Source: DATFDN01 sp963830565
GTDB taxonomy: Bacteria; Pseudomonadota; Alphaproteobacteria; Acetobacterales; Acetobacteraceae
NCBI GenBank assembly: GCA_963830565.1
Contig: CAWHMO010000017.1
Location: forward strand, 1 to 64,000
Direction of reading: 5' to 3'
DNA length: 64,000 bases
Shown: positions 56,785 through 64,000 of the stretch, piece after piece
How positions within the stretch are numbered: position 1 is the first letter of the stretch
Layout of the letters: each line of letters opens with the position of its first letter
The notes under the pieces: generated by a model
What the model was told of the DNA's origin: nothing
The model's database searches: none
The model's input: only the letters and a program-made list of their open reading frames with translations
Position numbers and translations under genes: made by a program

Positions 56785-58085
56785 CAGCGGTCGGGGTAGA
56801 TCGGGAACCGTGCGCACAGCGCCTGGACGCGGGCGGCCACTTCGCGCTCGGCCGTATCGTTCGCGCCGTCGTTGGAGCGCGAGAGACCGTCGACCACCTC
56901 GGCGATGAGGCGTCCGACCTCGCGGAACTCGGCGATTCCGAAGCCGCGCGTGGTGGCGGCGGGCGAGCCGAGGCGGACGCCGGAGGTGACGGCCGGCTTC
57001 TCGGGGTCGGCGGGGATGGCGTTCTTGTTGGCGGTGATGCGCGCCCGCTCCAGGCTGGCCTCGGCGGCCTTGCCGGTGACGCGCTTGGGCCGCAGATCGA
57101 CCAGCATCAGGTGGCTGTCGGTGCCGCCGCCGACGATGGCGAAGCCCTCCTCGATCAGCGTCTCGGCCAGCGCGCGGGCGTTGTCGGCGACCGCCTGCTG
57201 GTAGGCGCGGAACTCGGGACGCAGTGCCTCGCCGAACGCGACCGCCTTGGCGGCGATCACGTGCATCAGCGGGCCGCCCTGAAGCCCTGGGAACACGGCG
57301 CTGTTGATCTTTTTCCCGATCTCCGGGTCGTTCGACAGCACCAGCCCGCCGCGCGGGCCGCGCAGCGTCTTGTGCGTGGTGGTAGTGACGACATGCGCGT
57401 GCGGCAACGGGCTGGGATAGAGACCGGCGGCGACCAGCCCGGCGAAATGCGCCATGTCGACCATCAGGAACGCGCCCACCTCATCGGCCACGCAGCGGAT
57501 GCGGGCAAAGTCGATGATGCGCGCATAGGCCGAGCCGCCGGCGATGATGAGCTTCGGGCGCTCGGTCCGGGCAACGCTCTCCAGCTCCTCGTAGTCGAGC
57601 AGCCCGTCATGGCGCACGCCGTAGTGCAGCGCGCGGAACCATTTGCCCGAGAGGTTGGCGGGCGATCCGTGGGTCAGGTGCCCGCCGGCATCGAGGCTCA
57701 TGCCGAGGATGGCGTCGCCGGGCTTGAGCAGGGCGAGGAACACGGCCTGGTTCGCCTGCGCCCCGGAATGCGGCTGCACGTTGGCGAAGGCGCAGCCGAA
57801 CAGCGCCGTGGCCCGCTCGATGGCCAGCCGCTCGGCGACGTCGACGAAGCCGCAGCCGCCATAATAGCGCCGGCCTGGGTAGCCTTCGGCGTATTTGTTG
57901 GTGAGCACGCTCCCTTGCGCCTCCAGCACGGCCACGGAGACGATGTTCTCGCTGGCGATCAGCTCGATGCCGTCCTGCTGACGGCCAAGCTCATCGCGGA
58001 TCGCCTGGGCGAGTTCGGGATCGGTTTCGGCAAGCGGGGCGGAGAAAAACCGTTGCAGGCTGGAAGCGGGCGCGTGCTGGTTCAT
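56784..58085 (-). CDS. glyA: Serine hydroxymethyltransferase
   Basis: A 433-residue PLP enzyme interconverting serine and glycine with tetrahydrofolate. LIASENIVSVAVLEAQGSVL, KYAEGYPGRRYYGGC and TTTTHKTLRGPRGGLVL (PLP-binding Lys) are all present. First gene of the glyA-nrdR-rib operon. Confidence 0.97.
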   Translation of the reverse strand: MNQHAPASSLQRFFSAPLAETDPELAQAIRDELGRQQDGIELIASENIVSVAVLEAQGSVLTNKYAEGYPGRRYYGGCGFVDVAERLAIERATALFGCAFANVQPHSGAQANQAVFLALLKPGDAILGMSLDAGGHLTHGSPANLSGKWFRALHYGVRHDGLLDYEELESVARTERPKLIIAGGSAYARIIDFARIRCVADEVGAFLMVDMAHFAGLVAAGLYPSPLPHAHVVTTTTHKTLRGPRGGLVLSNDPEIGKKINSAVFPGLQGGPLMHVIAAKAVAFGEALRPEFRAYQQAVADNARALAETLIEEGFAIVGGGTDSHLMLVDLRPKRVTGKAAEASLERARITANKNAIPADPEKPAVTSGVRLGSPAATTRGFGIAEFREVGRLIAEVVDGLSRSNDGANDTAEREVAARVQALCARFPIYPDR

Positions 58086-58151
58086 GATCTGCCAGGTGCG
58101 TTTCGGATCGGCCCGTCTAGCACCGCGCCGCACACCCGACAAACGCCGGCA

Positions 58152-58622
58152 TCAACTGGCGGGCGGCGTTGCGTCGAGCGCAGCCTGAAGCGTCCAGGCC
58201 GCCGCCATCCGATCCACCACGTCCGCCCGGCGCGCGCGGCTGAGGTCGGCCTCGTCGATCAGGAAGCAATTCACGGCCGCCGACGACAGGCGCTCGTCCC
58301 ACAAAGCCGCCAGAAGCCCAGTCGCCTCCGACAAGGCGTCGGCCCAGTCCCGCGCCGCCTGCGCCGCTGGGCCGATCGAACCGTCCATGGACAGCGGCCA
58401 ACCCACGACCAAGCCGCCGGCGCCTTCCTTCCCGGCGATGGAAGCGATCTCCGCCGCGTTCTCCTTCAGCTTGCGGCGCCGCAGGGTTCCATACGGGCTG
58501 GCGAGGCGCAGCATCACGTCCGACAGCGCGATGCCGATGCGGCGTGCGCCGGGGTCGATGCCGATGAGCCGCTGCCCTGGCAGCAACCTGCTCCGCAGCT
58601 CCGCCATGTTGAACAGCGCCAT
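58152..58622 (-). CDS. ruvX: Putative pre-16S rRNA nuclease YqgF/RuvX
   Basis: A 156-residue RNase H-fold protein: RLIGIDPGARRIGIALSD has the catalytic Asp, and GLVVGWPLSMDGSIGPAAQA and ALWDERLSSAAVN complete the site. Matures the 16S rRNA 5' end. Start at ATG 58622. Divergent from gatC, 44 bases between. Confidence 0.9.
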   Translation of the reverse strand: MALFNMAELRSRLLPGQRLIGIDPGARRIGIALSDVMLRLASPYGTLRRRKLKENAAEIASIAGKEGAGGLVVGWPLSMDGSIGPAAQAARDWADALSEATGLLAALWDERLSSAAVNCFLIDEADLSRARRADVVDRMAAAWTLQAALDATPPAS

Positions 58623-58666
58623 TACCGCCGTTATGGTCCCGAGCTCTCCCGGAACCAAGGATCACC

Positions 58667-58954
58667 ATGTCGCTCGACCCCGCGACCGTTCGCCGCATCG
58701 CGCTGCTCGCCCGCATCCGCCTGGACGATGTGGAGGTGCCGCGCCTGCAGGCGGAGCTGAACGGCATTCTCGGCTGGATCGAGCAGCTCAACGAAGTCGA
58801 TGTCGAGGGGGTCGAACCGATCGCGGGCGCCGCACGCATGGCGCTCAGGATGCGCGAGGATGTGGTGACAGACGGGGGCTATCCCGAGAAGGTGCTCGCC
58901 AACGCGCCCGAGCGGATCGACGAGTTCTTTGCGGTGCCGAAGGTGGTGGAATGA
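58667..58954 (+). CDS. gatC: Aspartyl/glutamyl-tRNA amidotransferase subunit C
   Basis: A 95-residue GatC, the small stabilising subunit of the enzyme that amidates misacylated Asp/Glu-tRNA. TVRRIALLARIRLDDVEVPR and GILGWIEQLNEVDVEGVEPI are typical. AAGGATCACC precedes the ATG. Stop overlaps gatA (ATGA). Confidence 0.95.
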   Translation: MSLDPATVRRIALLARIRLDDVEVPRLQAELNGILGWIEQLNEVDVEGVEPIAGAARMALRMREDVVTDGGYPEKVLANAPERIDEFFAVPKVVE

Positions 58955-60441
58955 CGCTCACCGGGCTCACCATCGCGGACGCGCGCGCGGGCCTCGCCCG
59001 GCGCGACTTCACCGCACGCGCGCTGACCGAGGCGCATCTGGCCGCCATCGAGGTGCTGAACCCGCGCCTGAACGCCTACCTCACCGTCACCGCCGATCGT
59101 GCGCTGGCTCAGGCCGAGGCGGCCGATGCGGCGCTGGCGCGCGGCAAGGCGCGGACGCTGACCGGCATCCCGCTCGCCATCAAGGACCTGTTCTGCACCG
59201 AGGGCGTGCGCACCACCGCCGGCAGCCGGATACTCGGCTCCTTCGTGCCGCCCTACGAGAGCACCGTCAGCGCCAACCTGCTGCGCGACGGCGCGATCTT
59301 CCTCGGCAAGGCAAACATGGACGAGTTCGCGATGGGCTCGTCTAACATGACCTCCGCCTATGGTCCGGTCGAGAACCCGTGGAAGCGCCGTCAGGACGAT
59401 CAGGCGGTGCTGGTGCCCGGCGGCTCCTCCGGCGGGTCGGCGGCGGCGGTCGCGGCCCGGCTCGCGCTCGGCGCCACCGGCACCGACACGGGCGGGTCGA
59501 TCCGCCAGCCGGCCTCGTTCTGCGGTATCGCCGGGCTCAAGCCGACCTATGGGCGATGCTCGCGCTGGGGCGTCGTCGCCTTCGCCTCCTCGCTCGACCA
59601 TCCCGGCCCGTTCGCCCGAACGGTAGAGGACTGCGCGATCCTGCTCGGCTCGATGGCCGGGCATGACCCGAGGGACAGCACCAGCGCCGATCTGCCCGTG
59701 CCCGACTTCGCCGCCGCCTGCACGCACGGGGTCAAGGGCCTGCGCATCGGCATCCCGCGCGAGTACCGCGCGGACGGGATGCCCGAGGAGATCGAGGCGC
59801 TATGGAGCCAGGGGATCGACTGGCTGCGCGAGGCCGGGGCCGAGATCGTGGACGTCTCGCTGCCGCACACGAAATACGGGTTGCCGACCTACTACATCGT
59901 CGCTCCAGCCGAAGCATCCTCCAACCTCGCCCGCTACGACGGCGTGCGCTTCGGATTGCGCGCGGAGAATGGCGAGGACCTGCGCGACCTCTACGAGCGC
60001 ACGCGCGCCGAAGGCTTTGGCGCCGAGGTGCGCCGGCGCGTGCTGATCGGCACCTACGTGCTCTCGGCCGGCTACTACGATGCCTATTATCTGCGGGCGC
60101 AGAAGCTGCGCGCGCTGATCCTGCGCGACTTCACCGAGGCTTTTGCCAAGGTGGACGCGCTGCTCGCCCCGACCGCGCCTTCGGCCGCCTTCGCGCAGGG
60201 TGAAAAATCCGACGATCCGGTGAAGATGTACCTGAACGACGTGTTCACCGTGCCCGCTAACCTCGCTGGCGTCCCGGCGATGTCGGTCCCGGCCGGGCTG
60301 GACGCGAATGGGTTGCCTTTGGGGTTACAGGTGATCGGCCGGCCGTTCGACGAGGAGACGGTGTTCGCGGTCAGCATCGCCATCGAGCGCGCAGCGGAGT
60401 TCGATGCGCTGCCGGCGCTTATCGCGGAGCGAACGTCATGA
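58951..60441 (+). CDS. gatA: Aspartyl/glutamyl-tRNA amidotransferase subunit A
   Basis: A 496-residue amidase. The Ser-cisSer-Lys triad is visible at AIKDLFCTEG (Lys), PGGSSGGSAAAVAA and GTDTGGSIRQPASF. It also has the glutaminase-side GKANMDEFAMGSS element. Unlike the other amidase in this window it is intact. Confidence 0.97.
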   Translation: MTLTGLTIADARAGLARRDFTARALTEAHLAAIEVLNPRLNAYLTVTADRALAQAEAADAALARGKARTLTGIPLAIKDLFCTEGVRTTAGSRILGSFVPPYESTVSANLLRDGAIFLGKANMDEFAMGSSNMTSAYGPVENPWKRRQDDQAVLVPGGSSGGSAAAVAARLALGATGTDTGGSIRQPASFCGIAGLKPTYGRCSRWGVVAFASSLDHPGPFARTVEDCAILLGSMAGHDPRDSTSADLPVPDFAAACTHGVKGLRIGIPREYRADGMPEEIEALWSQGIDWLREAGAEIVDVSLPHTKYGLPTYYIVAPAEASSNLARYDGVRFGLRAENGEDLRDLYERTRAEGFGAEVRRRVLIGTYVLSAGYYDAYYLRAQKLRALILRDFTEAFAKVDALLAPTAPSAAFAQGEKSDDPVKMYLNDVFTVPANLAGVPAMSVPAGLDANGLPLGLQVIGRPFDEETVFAVSIAIERAAEFDALPALIAERTS

Positions 60442-60455
60442 GAGTGCTTTCCTTT

Positions 60456-60543
60456 CGTCATGCCCGGGCTTGGCCCGGGCACCCACGTCTTTCCTTGCAC
60501 GTTCGTGAAGTCGTGGGTGGCCGGGCCAAGCCCGGCCATGACG
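60456..60543. repeat. Paired palindromic repeat, type 2, between gatA and gatB
   Basis: CGTCATGCCCGGGCTTGGCC at left and its inverted partner ending AAGCCCGGCCATGACG at right, with CCCACG/CGTGGG inner arms. It splits the otherwise tight gatCAB operon. Confidence 0.85.
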
Positions 60544-60574
60544 ATTGTGGGGTGCGAGGCCGGAGCGGAATCGC

Positions 60575-62032
60575 ATGACCTACACCATCGACGGCACCAC
60601 CGGCCCCTGGGAAGTCGTGATCGGCCTCGAAGTCCACGCCCAGGTCATCAGCCAGGCCAAGCTGTTCTCCGGCGCCGCCACCGCCTTCGGCGCCGAGCCG
60701 AACAGCCAGGTGAGCTTCGTCGATGCCGGCTTTCCGGGGATGCTGCCGGTCATCAACCGCGAGTGCGTCGCGCAGGCGGTGCGCACGGGGCTCGGGCTCG
60801 ATGCGCGCATCAACCCGATCAGCCGCTTCGACCGCAAGAACTACTTCTACGCCGACCTGCCCGCCGGCTACCAGATCAGCCAGTACCAGCACCCGATCGT
60901 GGGCGAGGGCCGGATCGAGATCGAGCTTGCCGATGGCGCCACCAAGGAGATCGGCATCACCCGCCTGCACCTGGAGCAGGACGCCGGAAAGTCGCTGCAT
61001 GACCAGCATCCGACCAAGTCGCTGATCGACCTCAACCGTTCCGGGGTCGCGCTGATGGAGATCGTGAGCGAGCCCGATCTGCGCGCGCCGGAGGAGGCGG
61101 GCGCCTACTTGCGCAAGCTGCGCACCATCCTGCGCTATCTCGGCACCTGCGACGGCAACATGGACGAAGGGTCCATGCGCGCCGACGTCAACGTCTCGGT
61201 GCGCCAGCACGGCGAGCCGTTCCGCACGCGCTGCGAGGTCAAGAACGTCAACTCCATCCGCTATGTGATGCAGGCGATCGAGGCGGAGGCGAGACGCCAG
61301 GTCGAGGTCTGGGAATCCGGCGGCATGGTGGATCAGGAGACCCGGCTATTCGATCCCGCGCGCGGGGCGACACGGTCAATGCGCAGCAAGGAGGACGCGC
61401 ACGATTACCGCTACTTCCCCGATCCCGACCTGCTGCCGCTGGTGCTCGACGAGCATTGGATCACCGAACTGAAGGCCGGGCTGCCCGAACTGCCGGACGC
61501 CAAGCGGCGGCGCTTCGTGGCCGAGTACGGCCTGCCCGCCTACGACGCCGCTGTGCTGGTCGCCGAGCAGGCAACCGCGGATTTCTACGAAGCCGTGGCG
61601 AAGGGGCGCGATGCGAAGCTCGCCGCCAACTGGGTGATGGGCGACCTGTTCGCCGCGCTCAACCGCACCGGGAGGAGCATCGCCGATACTCCGGTGAACG
61701 CCACGAGTCTCGGCCACCTGCTCGATCTGATGGCCGACGGCACGATCAACGGCCGCATCGCCAAGGAGGTGTTCGAGGCGATGGTGGACACCGGGCAGGA
61801 GCCCGGCGCCATCGTCGAGGCGAAGGGGCTGCGCCAAGTCACCGACACCGGCGCGATCGACACGGCGGTGGATGCGGTGCTGGCCGCGAACGCCGACAAG
61901 GTGGCGGAGTACAAGGCGGGGAAGGACAAGCTGTTCGGCTTCTTTGTCGGCCAGGTTATGAAAACGATGAAGGGCAAGGGCAATCCGACGCTGGTGAACG
62001 AGGCACTGGGTCGGCGGCTCGGCGGCGCATAG
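60575..62032 (+). CDS. gatB: Aspartyl/glutamyl-tRNA amidotransferase subunit B
   Basis: A 485-residue GatB, which positions the tRNA and activates the side-chain carboxylate. VVIGLEVHAQVISQAKLFS, NYFYADLPAGYQISQYQHPI and RSMRSKEDAHDYRYFPDPDL are signatures. The C-terminal YqeY-like tail domain is present. Ends GRRLGGA. Confidence 0.97.
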   Translation: MTYTIDGTTGPWEVVIGLEVHAQVISQAKLFSGAATAFGAEPNSQVSFVDAGFPGMLPVINRECVAQAVRTGLGLDARINPISRFDRKNYFYADLPAGYQISQYQHPIVGEGRIEIELADGATKEIGITRLHLEQDAGKSLHDQHPTKSLIDLNRSGVALMEIVSEPDLRAPEEAGAYLRKLRTILRYLGTCDGNMDEGSMRADVNVSVRQHGEPFRTRCEVKNVNSIRYVMQAIEAEARRQVEVWESGGMVDQETRLFDPARGATRSMRSKEDAHDYRYFPDPDLLPLVLDEHWITELKAGLPELPDAKRRRFVAEYGLPAYDAAVLVAEQATADFYEAVAKGRDAKLAANWVMGDLFAALNRTGRSIADTPVNATSLGHLLDLMADGTINGRIAKEVFEAMVDTGQEPGAIVEAKGLRQVTDTGAIDTAVDAVLAANADKVAEYKAGKDKLFGFFVGQVMKTMKGKGNPTLVNEALGRRLGGA

Positions 62033-62151
62033 GAATGCCCCTCCCCCCGGCCTCCTCCCGCACGGGCAGGTGCTGTAGAAGGGATCCAGTCCCGATGGTC
62101 CTGCCTGTAATGGCTTGCCCTCATCCGCGCTCGGGCTCGCACTTATCGCCG

Positions 62152-62361
62152 ATGAGTGGAGGTCGCCAGATCTGGCGCAGCGTGTCCGATCAGATCGGCC
62201 GGGTGTACTATTTCAATTCGGCAACTCGTCCGGATAGCTTCTGGGTGCCGCTGTCGAACCTCGATCTGCAACAGGCCGCCGATGGGGAGGTCTATTCGGG
62301 CGATGTTTCCGCGCAGTTCCGGCCGGCCACGCCCTTCACGTTCGAGGCCGTGGCGCCCTGA
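62152..62361 (+). pseudogene. C-terminal fragment of a choloylglycine-hydrolase-family protein
   Basis: Sixty-nine codons from an ATG: QIWRSVSDQIGRVYYFNSAT and SFWVPLSNLDLQQA look like the last part of a choloylglycine/penicillin-V-amidase (linear amide) hydrolase, which ends in such a VYYF beta-strand. The N-terminal Cys domain is missing. Probably a decayed remnant. Confidence 0.45.
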
Positions 62362-62386
62362 CGGAGCCGTTGGCCACGCACTCGGC

Positions 62387-62749
62387 TCAGCTCTTGACCT
62401 TCCAGCTTCCGTCAGACATCCGGCACCACGTCAGCTCATAGGTGCGCGGCGGCTTGCGTCCCTTCACCGTGATCTCATGGTGCAGGCGATGGCAGGTCGT
62501 TGCCCCATCCTGGAAGATTTCGCGCACCACGTTCTGCCCCCGGCTGTGGCTGGCGGGATTGCTCCAGCTGTCCTTCGACCCGACCGCGACATCCCCGGAG
62601 CGATTCAAGGACGCGATGCTGGACGACAGCAGATCGACGTCGCGCTGAGTGAGCCCGGTTCTGCTCCCCTGGAACGGGTTGAGCTGCGCCGTCGCCGGCG
62701 TTGCCGCCGAGACAAGCAATCCGGTCACGAGAAGCCGAAAAATCCTCAT
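62387..62749 (-). CDS. Secreted small protein, RT0821/Lpp0805-like
   Basis: A 120-residue exported protein: signal peptide ending TPATAQ near residue 22. The body SIASLNRSGDVAVGSKDSWS and EIFQDGATTCHRLHHEI with TYELTWCRMSDGSWKVKS at the C-terminus resembles the RT0821/Lpp0805 surface-protein family. Two Cys could form a disulfide. Function unknown. Confidence 0.6.
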   Translation of the reverse strand: MRIFRLLVTGLLVSAATPATAQLNPFQGSRTGLTQRDVDLLSSSIASLNRSGDVAVGSKDSWSNPASHSRGQNVVREIFQDGATTCHRLHHEITVKGRKPPRTYELTWCRMSDGSWKVKS

Positions 62750-62983
62750 CGGTGTTCCTTTCCCTTGGCTCGCCTGCCGGTATCACCCCGGAACCCCCGG
62801 TTTCCTGCCCGCCACCGCCGCTCCGTCTCACCAGGCCTGCGCCGACGCCGATGATCTCACGTCCGTCTCAGCGAGCTTGCGCCCAGGATCACCCAGCGTG
62901 CGCCCGCCGCATCGGATAGCCTCGGCGAGCACGAGCCGAAATCGTCGATGAGTGCGAACCCGGGCGGGGATAAGTGCAAGCCA

Positions 62984-63643
62984 TTACACCTTCCCAAGCT
63001 TCCGCTGCACCCCCACGGGCAATGCCGTCAAGCGTGCCATCTCGCCCCGCGCCAGCATGTCGGGATCGTCCAGATACGCCTCCGCCATCCTCATGGCGTC
63101 CAGACCCCAGAACACGGCGCCTTCCATCGCCAGGGTCGGCACCCCGAACACCCCGGCGTCGATCGCCGCGTCGGTCCAGGCACGCAGGCGGGCCTTGGCG
63201 TCCTGCTTGGCGATGAGGGCATCGAAGTCGGTCACCCCGAGACGCGCGGTCAGCGCGGCATGCTCGGCCGGTTCAGCGGGATCGCGCCCCTCGGCCCAGA
63301 TGAAATCGAACGCGGACCGCACCGCGTCGGTCCGGCCGTCCAGGGCCGCCAGGAGCCGCAGCGCGTCGAGCGAACGGAACGGATGACGGGGCGGGAAACG
63401 CATCGGCAGCCCGGCGCTATCGGCCATGAACTGGCACAGCCGATAGGTGTGCAACCGCTTCGGCGGGATTTCCGCCGGTCCAAGCTGGCCCCAATGCCGC
63501 AGCAGGGCGGCCAGCACGACAGGGCGGAACACGACCGGACGGCGTCTCGCCAGCGCCTCCACCGCCGGCAAGGCGAGATGGGCAAAGGGAGAGACGAGGT
63601 CGAAATACCAGATCACCTCCGGACTGGCTGACTCCTCGCTCAT
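62984..63643 (-). CDS. 2-hydroxychromene-2-carboxylate isomerase/DsbA-like protein
   Basis: A 219-residue kappa-class thioredoxin-fold protein: IWYFDLVSPFAHLALPAVEA with the Ser of SPFAH in the position of the GSH-contact Ser, and GVFGVPTLAMEGAVFWGLDA at the C-terminal part. Relatives isomerise aromatic intermediates (naphthalene route) with GSH. Ends 10 bases ahead of the proC region on the same strand. Confidence 0.85.
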   Translation of the reverse strand: MSEESASPEVIWYFDLVSPFAHLALPAVEALARRRPVVFRPVVLAALLRHWGQLGPAEIPPKRLHTYRLCQFMADSAGLPMRFPPRHPFRSLDALRLLAALDGRTDAVRSAFDFIWAEGRDPAEPAEHAALTARLGVTDFDALIAKQDAKARLRAWTDAAIDAGVFGVPTLAMEGAVFWGLDAMRMAEAYLDDPDMLARGEMARLTALPVGVQRKLGKV

Positions 63644-63652
63644 CCCGCCGGC

Positions 63653-64000
63653 TCAGCCGGCCAGCTCGCGCGAGCGTGCCGTCGCGGCGGCAATGGCCCG
63701 GGACAGCAGATCAGGCCAGGCACCAGGTGCCATCAGCACCTCCAGCGCCCGCTCCGTGGTGCCGCCGGGGCTGGTGACGGCGCGGCGCAACGCGGCGGAC
63801 TCCTCGGCGCTCGCCGCCAGCAGGGCTCCCGATCCGGCCACCGTCCGACGTGCCAGCGTCCGGGCGAGGTCGGCGGGAATGCCCTGCTCGCGCGCCGCCT
63901 GCTCAAGCAGTTCGGCGAGCAGAAACACATAGGCCGGCCCGCTGCCCGAGACGGCGGTGACAGGGTCCAGCAACGCCTCGTCCTCTACCCATGCCACCTC
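63653..64000 (-). CDS. proC: Pyrroline-5-carboxylate reductase, C-terminal part (runs off window)
   Basis: The last ~115 residues of ProC, which reduces pyrroline-5-carboxylate to proline. DPVTAVSGSGPAYVFLLAEL and RRAVTSPGGTTERALEVL are the family's substrate-binding signatures. The N-terminal Rossmann half lies beyond the window edge. Confidence 0.93.
   Translation of the reverse strand, partial: EVAWVEDEALLDPVTAVSGSGPAYVFLLAELLEQAAREQGIPADLARTLARRTVAGSGALLAASAEESAALRRAVTSPGGTTERALEVLMAPGAWPDLLSRAIAAATARSRELAG

Overview
The window is GC-rich DNA (roughly 70% G+C by eye) from an alphaproteobacterium. The atpHAGDC order, the glyA-nrdR-ribD-ribE-ribBA-ribH-nusB block, gatCAB, pqiABC and the many Liv-type/acyl-CoA catabolic genes fit a Rhodospirillales/Acetobacteraceae-like organism. 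The family-level placement is inference; no rRNA is present.

Layout. 0-6.5 kb: 3' end of a tRNA (probably Arg), a secreted SMP-30-like protein, an aldehyde dehydrogenase relic, an MBL-fold hydrolase, glmS, glmU and a frameshifted gph. 6.6-12.2 kb: a small secreted protein and the F1 ATP synthase operon (minus strand). 12.3-19.4 kb: small proteins, a CaiB-type CoA-transferase, an EF-hand protein, two ABC permeases, a DUF1275 protein, an HSL-type esterase, and relics of IS110 and IS256 transposases. 19.6-25.5 kb: pqiABC (in-frame UGA in pqiB), msrA, a fasciclin protein and a VOC protein. 25.6-30.1 kb: a frameshifted amidase, then an AT-richer islet with a damaged metzincin-like gene, a serine-recombinase relic and an osmC pseudogene. 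30.1-34.3 kb: two acyl-CoA dehydrogenases and an acyl-CoA ligase. 34.3-35.9 kb: an M23-like protein, CsbD, DUF3309 and a Gly-rich protein. 36-41 kb: a complete branched-chain-amino-acid-type ABC transporter. 41-47 kb: two flavoproteins, a SelW/Rdx-type gene that appears to encode selenocysteine, and a divergent AraC/MFS pair. 47.5-52.4 kb: a ruined aromatic meta-cleavage cluster (LysR cut by IS110, extradiol dioxygenase, PIG-L hydratase, LigK/GalC-like aldolase, decarboxylase-like protein, dehydrogenase stub) with about a dozen frameshifts. 52.4-58.1 kb: the riboflavin/nusB/nrdR/glyA operon. 58.1-64 kb: ruvX, gatCAB, small secreted proteins, an HCCA-isomerase-like protein and a partial proC.

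Two families of palindromic (REP/BIME-like) repeats are scattered between genes. One copy lies in frame inside ribD and another forms the C-terminus of gph. The most striking observation is the 72-codon gene at 44717-44935: its CxxU motif is encoded with UGA and is followed by a short hairpin in the position expected of a bacterial SECIS. A second theme is the uneven density of frameshifts. They are concentrated in accessory genes, but one also falls in ribH of an otherwise intact riboflavin operon, so both real decay and sequence error must be considered.
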